Below are positions 51,201-59,087 of a stretch of DNA of 64,000 bases, in pieces (positions within the stretch are counted from its first letter, which is position 1; every line of letters begins with the position of its first letter). This DNA is from Flavobacterium hibernum. GTDB taxonomy: Bacteria; Bacteroidota; Bacteroidia; Flavobacteriales; Flavobacteriaceae. Position numbers and translations under genes: made by a program. The DNA lies in NCBI RefSeq assembly GCF_000832125.1, contig NZ_JPRK01000006.1:62001-126000 (forward strand), in the 5' to 3' direction. The notes under the pieces were generated by a model. The model was not told the DNA's origin. It did not search any database and saw only the letters and a program-made list of their open reading frames with translations.

Positions 51201-51656
51201 AGCTCTAACGGATTTTTAGATCATATTATGATTTCTAATGAATTGAACGATCAATATATTCCAAATTCTATTGCAGTTTATGATCCGCGTGCAGATATTG
51301 CTGACTATGTTAATACAACTTCAGATCACGGGCCAGTAATTGCGCGTTTTGAACTAAAAGCGGCTACTTTGTCTATTCCGGATTTTGAAACTAAAAATGG
51401 ATACTTTGTACAAGCGTTTCCTAATCCTACAACAGATGTGGTAAATGTTGTGGTTAAAACAAATAACGACAAAAAACTAAAGTTTAAACTTTACGATATT
51501 ACAGGTCATTTAGTTGGAAACCCTGTCGAAATAAACTCATCAGAGGATTTTAGTACAACAGCAGTTCCTGTAAATTATTTACCATCAGGAATCTATGTTT
51601 ATACTTTGACAGAGAATAACAAAATAGTCTACAAAGGAAAAATCATTAAAAACTAA
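48213..51656 (+). CDS. Secreted endonuclease/exonuclease/phosphatase-family protein with T9SS signal
   Basis: Large extracellular enzyme of 1147 residues. Signal peptide ends SLFAQ. The N-terminal ~700 residues are beta-sandwich modules: a choice-of-anchor-like segment with FNFALGFAFSSIG, Ig-like/DUF modules and a second jelly-roll with DWLISPKLHLENFDKFALLSFYSRKF. The EEP nuclease domain follows (about 745-1060): VVTYNLEFFG, VYVVQEVSDE (catalytic Glu), LIDLHARAN, NLIILGDYNDD and TSDHGPVIARF, giving the complete Asp/His set. The last ~80 residues (FPNPTTDVVNVVV...LPSGIYVYTL...GKIIKN) are a type A T9SS sorting domain. Likely a DNase releasing nucleotides or phosphate outside the cell. Confidence 0.92.
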   Translation: MKNNYSVRHLMALLSFFYCCSGSLFAQIIMPAKQTLPYKQKFDTWPNDATPEATSFLPGFQGWVAGANVSGPTQYITDATLTANATIIAGKDAANTAGSFYNYGGKIGFLNTGTFNFALGFAFSSIGQTDIKVQYDAITIRNPYDVPPKTTNTRINEMILQYRIGDNTPFINLLDTAYKNNTDNQLSGVADQNLKTITVVLPAECENKDLVQIRWISKQESGGGSRPSFAIDNIVIGSDVTAPIAASGYPKAENIYGESFDFSNKLNEVAKTYYVLVPSGSAQPTVAQLKAGQNATGTAALQSGLLDITNPAETVVKNFAGLSLGTSYSVFSVSEDPYGNIQSVINKVDVTTASVPTPLVSPSVASLDLGFSQSNFASDVLSYKIQAVNLTNDVVLTSTANFSISKDNTTFSSSVTFTVADLASNATPTVYVKFTPNALTGFSGQIAHATTGGPTRIVTLSGVGINAYQQGFNDLNVLTNSGWTQFDLAGPLNKWAATTVTRNVNSGTGAVLINGYSDTVASKDWLISPKLHLENFDKFALLSFYSRKFYAGANLKLMVSTDYDGKSNPEGATWVELNGNFPTTTGTYAQSQYIKLDAYKTSHTYLAWVYATTAGGLNNAAEWSLDDISITNEPGYIDTKPVLDFGDVLPNAVSASQTFTLKAEGQGDITLTAPADFQLSLNNTSFQSTIVVSAADALATKTIYARFTPSVKALTISGVVTVAGNSINKQIGNFTGSSVLKADTFDVVTYNLEFFGTAVKDAKGVEFGPTNNTLQVENVAKVMNKLNADVYVVQEVSDEPSLDDLIKKISVNGKTFDKTISTSWSYSFEKTPDPFFPPQKLVVLYNTQTTTVKKTRVMFKDLYDQIQADKTTLPNYPGGSSKSFFSSGRLPYMVKIETNIAGVTKEINLIDLHARANSGTDISRYNMRKYDSQVLKDSLDQYYPNSNLIILGDYNDDVKASVITPNPSSYKMFVDDTANYTALTLEISKAGAFSYLSSNGFLDHIMISNELNDQYIPNSIAVYDPRADIADYVNTTSDHGPVIARFELKAATLSIPDFETKNGYFVQAFPNPTTDVVNVVVKTNNDKKLKFKLYDITGHLVGNPVEINSSEDFSTTAVPVNYLPSGIYVYTLTENNKIVYKGKIIKN

Positions 51657-51675
51657 GTAGAGAATACAATAAACC

Positions 51676-51710
51676 AAAAAAGGCAGTTCAATTTTGAACT
51701 GCCTTTTTTT
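51676..51710. terminator. Terminator after the secreted nuclease
   Basis: AAAAAAGGCAGTTCAA / TTGAACTGCCTTTTTT inverted repeat. It can also serve the convergent mepB gene. Confidence 0.92.
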
Positions 51711-51731
51711 ATGCTTGCACATGAAGTGTTT

Positions 51732-52253
51732 TTAAAACAATGCTTTGAATTTATTTAAATCTGCTTCAGGTGTTATTGGATAGAAATAGCGTAATTGCCA
51801 TTCTTGTGTTTTCTGAGCTTGTTTACTTGTAGTTTTGTCCCAAGGCGGATAAACTCTCGTAGCTCTTTTGCCTTCTTTTGTAGATGTTGAAAAGATTCCT
51901 TTTTCTAATAAAACAGATTTCGGAAAAATAAACTGACCAAATAAATCATCTTTTCGAACGCTAACAATTACAAAATCAATAGAATCCGAAAAGTCAAAAG
52001 GTTCAATTATACCCGTTTTATTTCGTTTCCATAAAGTAACAAACTGACCTGTTTTAGTTGGCGTAATTTTAGCCATTCGATAACAAATGTACTTTTGGTT
52101 CAACTGAAAAACATAGGCATCATAATCGCTGCTTTCTGCTTCTGGCTGAGGTTGAGTACATTCAAAATGGCAAGAATCATAAATTAATTCTTTTGCAATA
52201 AGAAGATCTTTTGGTAATAGATTTTGATTAATCCAATTGTTGTTTAATGTCAT
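51732..52253 (-). CDS. MepB-family protein
   Basis: A 173-residue protein matching MepB, first noted beside the mepA multidrug exporter in Staphylococcus but of unknown biochemical function. Recognisable blocks are ESSDYDAYVFQLNQKYICYRMAKITPTKTGQFVTLWKR, DDLFGQFIFPKSVLLEKGI, KEGKRATRVYPPWDKTTSKQAQKTQEWQL. No exporter lies next to it here. It is 41 bases from the barrel protein gene and possibly shares its transcript. Family fairly sure, role unknown. Confidence 0.85.
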   Translation of the reverse strand: MTLNNNWINQNLLPKDLLIAKELIYDSCHFECTQPQPEAESSDYDAYVFQLNQKYICYRMAKITPTKTGQFVTLWKRNKTGIIEPFDFSDSIDFVIVSVRKDDLFGQFIFPKSVLLEKGIFSTSTKEGKRATRVYPPWDKTTSKQAQKTQEWQLRYFYPITPEADLNKFKALF

Positions 52254-52294
52254 TTTCAGAAGTTGCTTATTGCAAAACTACCATAAAAAGAACT

Positions 52295-53962
52295 TTAAAA
52301 AGAAACATTCAATCCAAAATTCAATCCCCATTGAAATTGATTAAAAGATTGATTGTTTAATGGATTCATATAATAATTCATTGCAGGCTCAACAAAAACA
52401 TTTGTTTTTTTGTACACACGATATTGCAACGTACTACTTAAAGTCGATCCGTAAACAAAATCATTTGCATTCGCATTTTCACCAATCGATTGTCCGTTTA
52501 AAGCCATATTGTTAGAAATCAATTTACCTACAAAACCACCAGTGTTCAAGTTAATACTTGCTTTGTTTTTACTAAAAACGGCATACGAAACCTCCATAGG
52601 CATTTCGATATAACGTAAATTTTGATCTAAGTTTCCCGTCTGTATACTACTACTCTGAATGTTGTTTTGTTTTAGCGCATTTGTCGTATTTGCAGAAACA
52701 AAAACATAATTATGGTTCGTGCTAATTTGCGGAGTTGCGTTCGATGCATTTTGATTAAAATAATCGCTTGAACTCATAAAGGCAACACTATTTGTTTTCG
52801 TATACGCTATTTTGCTAATGGTTTGCCCCAATTCGTTGATCTTAAAACCAGACCCAACAGCCCATTTTTTGTTTATTTTATATTTTGTTTTAACACCGTA
52901 AGTGCTTCCTTGCTTAGACTCATTGGCATTACCAAGGGTTTTATCATTTTTATAGTTTTCAGAATTTGCAAGTCCTGCAAAAACTTCAACAGCCCATTTT
53001 TCCGCTTTAGAATTGGTTTTGTTTTTCTTTTCTTCTTTACTTTCCGTCGCAACAATACCTTTTTCTAAATTATTAAGCTCAGCTAACTGTATAGAATCTT
53101 GTTTGTTTAAAACATCTTTAAATTTAGAATTGCTAGTTTGATTCCCGGCTATCTCTTTACTTGGTAAAAAGTTTTCATTCTTTTGTTTTGCACTCTCATT
53201 TAAAATAGAGTTCGAAGAATTAAACGCAACATTATTAGTGTTTTTAGAATTCAATTGATCTTCAAAAATAGAATTTGAAAGTTTGTTTTTTGAGTTCGAC
53301 TGAAATGAATTTGCTTTACCGGAATTAAACGTTTTTTCGGCCAAAGCTTTATTTGCAGCTTTTATATCGTTGCTTAAAATCTGATTTTTTGAAGCCGTGT
53401 TAAAACCATTAGACCTGTTCAACTTGAAATTATTCTCTTTGGCAGAAGTAGCAACTGCATTTTTGGTAACAATTGGATTCGTACTTGTTTTTCCTGTTTT
53501 TGACGTAGGAGTTATTGCATCAGAATTTGTTTTGTTTTCCGCATCAGCGTGAGCAACTGTCGTTTTTTGATTTTCCTGAGAAGTACTAGATTCATTCGAC
53601 TTGTTTATTGAAGATGACTTATCGTCAACTACAACTGATTTTTGTTCCGTCGAGATTTTATCAGCATTAATTTCCTGATTAGGAATTGTTTTGTTTGTAT
53701 TTAAATCATTGTTTTTCTTATCCAGAACAACATTATTGTTATTGTCTAAAGTTTTGATTCCAGATGTAGAGTTAAAATGTAAAACAGAAGGGATTGACAA
53801 ACCTAGCAGTAAGCATGCAGCAGCCGACCACCAAAGAATAGCTCTTTTTTTCTTTTTTGGTTTGTCTAATTTTTCTTCAATCTGACTCCATAGTTCAGGA
53901 GGCGGAACACTCGAAAAGTCTTCCATTGATGAAAAAATATCTTCTATATTTTGCTTTTTCAT
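52295..53962 (-). CDS. Anti-sigma-like/outer-membrane-barrel fusion protein
   Basis: A 555-residue protein in one chain. A short cytosolic head (MKKQNIEDIFSSMEDFSSVPPPELWSQI, about 1-38) is of the kind seen in Bacteroidota anti-sigma proteins. One membrane helix (about 41-60, AILWWSAAACLLLGLSI) follows. A ~240-residue linker is extremely rich in Asn, Lys and Ser. The C-terminal ~210 residues (WAVEVFAGLANSENY ... ending FNQFQWGLNFGLNVSF) look like an 8-strand outer-membrane barrel with the terminal Phe. The start overlaps the ECF sigma gene by four bases. It may link outer membrane to the sigma factor; this is inferred. Confidence 0.75.
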   Translation of the reverse strand: MKKQNIEDIFSSMEDFSSVPPPELWSQIEEKLDKPKKKKRAILWWSAAACLLLGLSIPSVLHFNSTSGIKTLDNNNNVVLDKKNNDLNTNKTIPNQEINADKISTEQKSVVVDDKSSSINKSNESSTSQENQKTTVAHADAENKTNSDAITPTSKTGKTSTNPIVTKNAVATSAKENNFKLNRSNGFNTASKNQILSNDIKAANKALAEKTFNSGKANSFQSNSKNKLSNSIFEDQLNSKNTNNVAFNSSNSILNESAKQKNENFLPSKEIAGNQTSNSKFKDVLNKQDSIQLAELNNLEKGIVATESKEEKKNKTNSKAEKWAVEVFAGLANSENYKNDKTLGNANESKQGSTYGVKTKYKINKKWAVGSGFKINELGQTISKIAYTKTNSVAFMSSSDYFNQNASNATPQISTNHNYVFVSANTTNALKQNNIQSSSIQTGNLDQNLRYIEMPMEVSYAVFSKNKASINLNTGGFVGKLISNNMALNGQSIGENANANDFVYGSTLSSTLQYRVYKKTNVFVEPAMNYYMNPLNNQSFNQFQWGLNFGLNVSF

Positions 53963-54510
53963 GCTATTTTAAAATTTTTTATGCTCAATATTCTTTTTTG
54001 CAAAATATGCTTGGCCCTATTTAAGTTTGATTTTGATGTTCCTTCGGAGATTTTTAATAATTCGGCGATTTCTTTATGTTTCATTTTTTCGAAAACATAT
54101 AAATTAAAAACCGTTCGGTATTGATCAGGTAAATCTCGAATGTATTCCAACAATTTTTCTTGTTCTATCGGAATAGCGTCCAGTTCTTCCTCTTCAACAA
54201 AATCTGTATCAGGATCAAAAACATCCAAAAAGAAATTTTCTTTTTTCTTCTTATTTAAGGTTTCAATAAGTTTATTAATGAAAATACGTTTTAGCCATCC
54301 TTCAAAGCTTCCTTCAAATTTGTATTGGCTGATTTTTTGAAAAACAATCACAAATGCTTCCTGAAAAACATCTTTGGCATCGTCCTCATTTTTCATATAT
54401 TTTAAGCAAATACCATATAAAACAGGAGAGAACAACTGATAAATTTTCAGTTGTCCCTCTCTGTCATTTTTTATACAGAGGCGAATATATTTTTCTAAAT
54501 CGTCTTTCAA
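53959..54510 (-). CDS. ECF-type RNA polymerase sigma factor
   Basis: A 183-residue sigma-70 family protein. Region 2: YGICLKYMKNEDDAKDVFQEAFVIVFQKI (about 32-60), followed by FEGSFEGWLKRIFINKLIE, typical of region 2.3-2.4. Region 4: LPDQYRTVFNLYVFEKMKHKEIAELLKISEGTSKSNLNRAKHIL (about 127-170). An acidic linker (DPDTDFVEEEELDAIP) separates them. It is the first gene of a pair with the barrel/anti-sigma protein. Distinct from the sigma factor at 32.4 kb. Confidence 0.93.
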   Translation of the reverse strand: MKDDLEKYIRLCIKNDREGQLKIYQLFSPVLYGICLKYMKNEDDAKDVFQEAFVIVFQKISQYKFEGSFEGWLKRIFINKLIETLNKKKKENFFLDVFDPDTDFVEEEELDAIPIEQEKLLEYIRDLPDQYRTVFNLYVFEKMKHKEIAELLKISEGTSKSNLNRAKHILQKRILSIKNFKIA

Positions 54511-54561
54511 AAAGTGGTATTGTTTTGGTTTGGCAAAAATAGGTGTTAAAAGCTTATAAAA

Positions 54562-54960
54562 CTATCTTTTGTAAATAGTACGAGATGCGTCTTCGTTATT
54601 GCTTACGATTGTTAGGTTTTGATTGTCAATGTTTTCTATAACATATGTCTTGCCTTCAAAAGTAATTAGGTCGTGTTCTAATTGATCAAAAAAACCGATC
54701 CCTTTTTCTATTGTATAAATACTATTTCTAATTTCGACATTGTTTTTATAAGTGATTACCCTACCGTTATTTGTAAAAACCACTTTTTTATTAAACCCAA
54801 TTGTTTGCGGCGTTGCCGTATAAGGATTACTGTTTCCTCCAATCGATTTTTCCCAAATCCATGTGTTCACTATAGAACCAGAATTCATCGTTGTCGATTC
54901 TATCGAATAAGCCGTCGAAAATAGACAACAAACAATACTAAATAAGAATAGTTTTTTCAT
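54562..54960 (-). CDS. Small secreted protein, possibly lipocalin-like
   Basis: A 132-residue protein with signal peptide (ending AYSIES). The mature ~110 residues alternate strands in the pattern of small lipocalin-like proteins of Bacteroidota: NTWIWEKSIGGNSN...KKVVFTNNGRVITYKNN and TFEGKTYVIENIDNQNLTIVSN, the latter typical of their C-terminal strands. Lies 8 bases downstream of the PrcB-like lipoprotein gene and is probably co-transcribed. Fold tentative, ligand unknown. Confidence 0.6.
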   Translation of the reverse strand: MKKLFLFSIVCCLFSTAYSIESTTMNSGSIVNTWIWEKSIGGNSNPYTATPQTIGFNKKVVFTNNGRVITYKNNVEIRNSIYTIEKGIGFFDQLEHDLITFEGKTYVIENIDNQNLTIVSNNEDASRTIYKR

Positions 54961-54968
54961 AATTATGA

Positions 54969-55847
54969 TTATTTAAGAGTTGTAATTTTATCCTGAATAG
55001 CTTTTTTGAAAGCCTTAATTTCTGCACTTTGATCAGCAGTATCAACATTATCAATTTGAACTTTAGTAACAGTTGCACCTTGACGTAATTCAAAATATAC
55101 ACCACCATGATTTGGTTCGTTTGGTGTTCCGTAAGTTTTAGATTGACCGTTTAAACTTAGAATTTCAGCAGGAACATCTTTTAAGAATAAAGTATAATCA
55201 CCTTTTTTAGCAGCAGCAGCATATCTATATTGATTAAAATCGTAACCACCTGCTACAACATTTTGAAATTTCAAGATATTAAAATCACTAATTTGAAAGA
55301 ATTTTTGACAATCGCCACCAGTACATTGATTGCTAAAACTTCCTATTACAACATTATTGGTAGTTTCTGGAGTAACGCGTTTAAAGAAAATTGGTTTTGT
55401 AGTTTTAGGGATCAAAATAAAGTCAGAAGGATAACTCGTTCCACCAGTTACAACTTCACCAGGTTGAGGTGCTTTTTCATAATAGTTCACTAAAATTTCG
55501 CATTTGTTTTGTACAATACTAGCTATTTTTATAGAGTATCCGCTTGTAGGTTTAACACCTGCAAAAAGCGCAATCAAAGCTTCTTTCGTAAAGTCAATAG
55601 TATTATTGCTGCTATTTGGGCAAGAATTTTCATTCTTAGTAAAATTAACTAGCAATTTTTCTTCAGAGCCAATCAAAAGAACACTTGGTTCAGTATATGA
55701 TGTTTTAGGGGTGTATGAACATAATAGTGGAAATCCTGTAAAAGCCATATCTTCATTTGTACCGCAATCTTGATTTACTTCGTCATTATTAAGAGAACAG
55801 GCACTAAATCCAAGAGCAATAAACAAGCTTAACATTAATTTTTTCAT
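54969..55847 (-). CDS. Lipoprotein with PrcB-like domain
   Basis: A 292-residue lipoprotein (lipobox FSAC, Cys17). The middle part matches the C-terminal domain of PrcB, a co-factor of the dentilisin protease complex of Treponema: IDFTKEALIALFAGVKPTSGYSIKIASI and VNYYEKAPQPGEVVTGGTSYPSDFILIPK (about 85-155). The remaining ~130 residues are not recognised but contain a Cys pair (NQCTGGDCQ). It heads a two-gene unit with the lipocalin-like protein. A partner protease is not seen next to it. Domain call fair; role in protease binding is inferred from the family. Confidence 0.75.
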   Translation of the reverse strand: MKKLMLSLFIALGFSACSLNNDEVNQDCGTNEDMAFTGFPLLCSYTPKTSYTEPSVLLIGSEEKLLVNFTKNENSCPNSSNNTIDFTKEALIALFAGVKPTSGYSIKIASIVQNKCEILVNYYEKAPQPGEVVTGGTSYPSDFILIPKTTKPIFFKRVTPETTNNVVIGSFSNQCTGGDCQKFFQISDFNILKFQNVVAGGYDFNQYRYAAAAKKGDYTLFLKDVPAEILSLNGQSKTYGTPNEPNHGGVYFELRQGATVTKVQIDNVDTADQSAEIKAFKKAIQDKITTLK

Positions 55848-56036
55848 GATAAAATTTTAAATAGGTTATATTATACAAGATGTCCTCTTTTTGAAAAGGT
55901 TGCGTGAAAAATATTTTTATTTGATTTTTTTTAATGTTTTATTTAGTTTAGAATGAATACTAATTCGTGATATTTCGATTTTTAAGATTTACAACTACGT
56001 ATTATTGCGTACTTTTACTTAATAAAAAACTTAGTT

Positions 56037-57410
56037 ATGTTTGATTTTCTTCCCTATTTATTGGCTTTTGCTGTTGCATTATTTATTGGTATGTACTTAG
56101 GAAAGTTGCTGTTTTCGGCTAGATTTCAATCAGAAAAAGTAAGTCTAGAAGAAAGATTAAATGCCAATGCAAATCAGCTACAGCAGCAAAAAGAGCAATT
56201 TGAAAATGAAAGAAGAAACCTCGAAAAGCAAGTTCACACCATAAATTTCGAAAAAGAAAACATTCGAACAGAAAAAGACAGTTTAGCAATTCAGCTTTCT
56301 AAGAAAGAAGTTGATTTTGAGAATTTGTGGGAACGTCACAAAGAACAAAAAAACGAAATAACCGAGTTACAGGAAAAATTCACTAAAGAATTTGAAAACC
56401 TAGCCAATAAAATTCTCGAAGAAAAATCGGCCAAGTTTACAGAGCAGAATAGCGTAAACATGAAAAATATCCTGCTGCCATTGCAAGATAAAATTCAGGG
56501 ATTTGAGAAAAAAGTAGAGCAAACGCACAAAGAAAGTATTGATTATCATGCAGCTTTGCGCCAACAAATTGTTGGATTAAGCGAAATGAATGCTCAAATG
56601 AGTAAAGAAACCTTGAATTTGACTAAAGCCTTAAAAGGAGATAGTAAAATGCAAGGAAACTGGGGAGAACTGGTTTTAGAGCGCGTATTAGAAAAGTCAG
56701 GTTTAGAGAAGGGGCGCGAGTACGAAGTGCAGCAAAGTTTTACCAATAATGAAGGAAATAGAGTTTTTCCAGATGTTGTAATCAATTTGCCCGATGGTAA
56801 AAAAATGATTGTCGATTCGAAAGTTTCGTTAGTCGCCTATGAAAAATGGATAAACGAAGAATCTGAAATTCTTAAAATTGATTTTCTAAAAGAACACGTA
56901 AACTCCATTAAAAGGCATGTAGAACAACTTGGAAGTAAGAATTATCATGATTTATATCAAATCGAAAGCCCTGATTTTGTTTTGCTTTTTATTCCCATAG
57001 AACCAGCGTTTGCAATCGCATTAAATGATGATGCCACTTTATACAATAAGGCATTCGATAAAAACATTGTAATCGTAACACCAACCACATTATTAGCAAC
57101 TTTAAGAACAATTGACAGTATGTGGACGAATCAAAAGCAACAAGAAAATGCTTTTGAAATTGCAAGACAAGCAGGCGCATTATACGATAAATTTGAAGGT
57201 TTTGTAACTGATTTAGTTCGAATTGGAAATAAAATTAAAGACACCAAAACAGAGTATGAAAGTGCGATGAGTAAATTGGTAGACGGAAGAGGAAACCTAA
57301 TATCGAGTGTCGAAAAATTAAAGAAAATGGGAGCTAAGGCTAAAAAGTCACTTCCTGAAAACATCGTTGCAAGAGCATCAAGTGTCGATGAAAACGAATT
57401 ATTAAATTAA
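56037..57410 (+). CDS. rmuC: RmuC-family DNA recombination protein
   Basis: A 457-residue protein: N-terminal membrane anchor (FDFLPYLLAFAVALFIGMYLGKL), a long coiled coil rich in Glu/Gln/Lys (about 35-160), and the RmuC PDDEXK-like domain (about 195-400). Diagnostic blocks are GNWGELVLERVLEKSGLEKGREYEVQ, FPDVVINLPDGKKMIVDSKVSLVAYEKW and VTPTTLLATLRTIDSMW. The Asp and the D-S-K motif are in place for a nuclease-type fold. In E. coli RmuC limits inversions at short inverted repeats. Followed by a thioesterase gene 35 bases downstream, likely in the same transcript. Confidence 0.95.
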   Translation: MFDFLPYLLAFAVALFIGMYLGKLLFSARFQSEKVSLEERLNANANQLQQQKEQFENERRNLEKQVHTINFEKENIRTEKDSLAIQLSKKEVDFENLWERHKEQKNEITELQEKFTKEFENLANKILEEKSAKFTEQNSVNMKNILLPLQDKIQGFEKKVEQTHKESIDYHAALRQQIVGLSEMNAQMSKETLNLTKALKGDSKMQGNWGELVLERVLEKSGLEKGREYEVQQSFTNNEGNRVFPDVVINLPDGKKMIVDSKVSLVAYEKWINEESEILKIDFLKEHVNSIKRHVEQLGSKNYHDLYQIESPDFVLLFIPIEPAFAIALNDDATLYNKAFDKNIVIVTPTTLLATLRTIDSMWTNQKQQENAFEIARQAGALYDKFEGFVTDLVRIGNKIKDTKTEYESAMSKLVDGRGNLISSVEKLKKMGAKAKKSLPENIVARASSVDENELLN

Positions 57411-57445
57411 AGAACAAGTAACCCAATAATACTACAAACAAAATT

Positions 57446-57994
57446 ATGAATGCAGATTTTAAACCCGTTTCGTCATCAAAAATAAGTATTTCAGAACTAA
57501 TGTTGCCGTCGCATACCAATTTTAGCGGCAAAATTCACGGAGGATATATTCTACAATTACTCGATCAAATAGCTTTTGCTTCGGCATCAAAATTTTGCAG
57601 AAATTATTGTGTAACAGCTTCTGTAGATACCGTAAATTTTTTAAAACCAATTGAAGTTGGAGAATTAGTTACAATGAAAGCTTCAGTAAATTATGTGGGA
57701 AGAAGCTCGATGATTGTGGGTATTCGTGTTGAGGCCGAAAATATTCAGACAGGAGTAGTAAAACATTGCAATTCATCTTACTTTACAATGGTCGCCAAAG
57801 ATAAAGACGGAAAAAGTGTTCAGGTTCCGGGACTTATTTTATCAAGCCTAGAAGAAGTTCGTCGTTTTAGAAAAGCAATCATACATATCGAGTTGAAAAA
57901 AGAGGTTGAAAAACATGAAAAATTGGCAACCGTAAATTCGATTGAAGATTTGGCAAGTTTAGATAAATACAATGTTCTTTTAGAAATTAGTTAA
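57446..57994 (+). CDS. Acyl-CoA thioesterase (hotdog fold)
   Basis: A 182-residue hotdog thioesterase of the YciA/BFIT type: SELMLPSHTNFSGKIHGGYILQLLDQIAFASASKF (about 13-47), with the conserved Asn/Gly-rich active-site turn, VDTVNFLKPIEVGELVTMKASVNYVGRSSMIVGIRV (about 65-100) and SSYFTMVAKDKDGK. Hydrolyses acyl-CoA in the cytosol. The C-terminal ~45 residues form a Lys/Glu-rich helix. Second of a plus-strand series rmuC-thioesterase-VOC-unknown with short gaps. Confidence 0.9.
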   Translation: MNADFKPVSSSKISISELMLPSHTNFSGKIHGGYILQLLDQIAFASASKFCRNYCVTASVDTVNFLKPIEVGELVTMKASVNYVGRSSMIVGIRVEAENIQTGVVKHCNSSYFTMVAKDKDGKSVQVPGLILSSLEEVRRFRKAIIHIELKKEVEKHEKLATVNSIEDLASLDKYNVLLEIS

Positions 57995-58023
57995 AGAATC
58001 TCATCAAATTAAAATAAGACAAA

Positions 58024-58419
58024 ATGGTAAAGTTTGGATATACAATTTTATATGTACAAGACGTAGAAAAATCAATTGCATTTTATGAAAATGCTTTTGG
58101 TTTTTCCAGAAAATTTATAACGCCCGATAATGATTACGGAGAATTATTAACGGGCGAAACAACGCTTTCATTTGCATCAAAGAATTTAGCAAATCAAAAT
58201 TTGAAAGAAGGTTTTGTCGAAAGCAAATTAGAAAATAAACCTTTTGCAATCGAAATAGGATTTATAACAGATAATGTTGAAGAGTTAGTGCAAAATGCAA
58301 TTGCTCAAGGCGGAATCTTAGTTACAGAACCAAAGCAAAAACCATGGGGACAAATTGTAGCGTATGTGCGTGATATAGATGGCTTTTTAATTGAGATTTG
58401 TACTGAAATATTAGGTTAA
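58024..58419 (+). CDS. VOC-family (glyoxalase/bleomycin-resistance-like) protein
   Basis: A 131-residue protein with two beta-alpha-beta-beta-beta modules: MVKFGYTILYVQDVEKSIAFYENAFGF (1-27) and PFAIEIGFITDNVEELVQNAIAQGG...PWGQIVAYVRDIDGFLIEIC (about 76-127). The metal-site Glu of the C-terminal EIC motif is present. The family covers glyoxalases, dioxygenases and drug-binding proteins; a specific reaction cannot be named. 29 bases after the thioesterase. Confidence 0.88.
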   Translation: MVKFGYTILYVQDVEKSIAFYENAFGFSRKFITPDNDYGELLTGETTLSFASKNLANQNLKEGFVESKLENKPFAIEIGFITDNVEELVQNAIAQGGILVTEPKQKPWGQIVAYVRDIDGFLIEICTEILG

Positions 58420-58447
58420 GAAGTAATCTGTTGCAATAACATCAAGC

Positions 58448-58846
58448 ATGGAGAAAATAAAAACTATTATTTTAAAACTTTTTAACAAAATTGAATTTTC
58501 GTTTTCAAGTGAATCCTCTCAAAAAAAGCATAATAATTTTGGAGCTTTAGAATACGAAAATGATGGTTTTGTAATTAAAGATAAATATTTATCCGTCGAT
58601 ATAAAGTGGGATGATATTAATAAGATTGAAGTTTATAAAAAAGATTTATTTACGGTAGATCTTATTGTTATGGAAATTACCCATGATGAAAAAATCTTAG
58701 TTATTGATGAAAAGTTGCCGGGTTGGTTTCAATTTATTTTAAAGTTAAAAGAAATTTTTTCTGAAATCCCAAGAGATTGGGATTTGACAATTATGAATCC
58801 AGCATTTGAAAAGAACTATAGAGTTTTGTTCGAAAAAAAAGTTTAA
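58448..58846 (+). CDS. Hypothetical cytosolic protein, possible PH-like fold
   Basis: Unrecognised 132-residue protein, lacking a signal peptide. The centre has alternating short strands (DGFVIKDKYLSVDIKWDDINKIEVYKKDLFTVDLIVMEI), a pattern seen in bacterial PH-like and some immunity proteins, followed by a helix with aromatic residues (LPGWFQFILKLKEIFSEIPRDW). It comes 28 bases after the VOC gene on the same strand. Coding status is likely from length and composition. No function assigned. Confidence 0.6.
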   Translation: MEKIKTIILKLFNKIEFSFSSESSQKKHNNFGALEYENDGFVIKDKYLSVDIKWDDINKIEVYKKDLFTVDLIVMEITHDEKILVIDEKLPGWFQFILKLKEIFSEIPRDWDLTIMNPAFEKNYRVLFEKKV

Positions 58847-59087
58847 AAATAATTCATTTTACATTTTACAATCTACATTTCACAACCCAAAAACATTTCA
58901 CAAATATTTAGCATTAAAGCACAACTAAAAGCGGGAAAATTTCGTAATTTTAAGTATAAGCATTTGGTTACCACTTTGTTCACGGAGTACTGCCATTCGA
59001 TTTTTACGCTATTACCTTGAGTTCATTTTTTTTCTCTTCTTAAAACAAAAAAAATCGATTGACATAATTGTTTAATTATTGACGATT

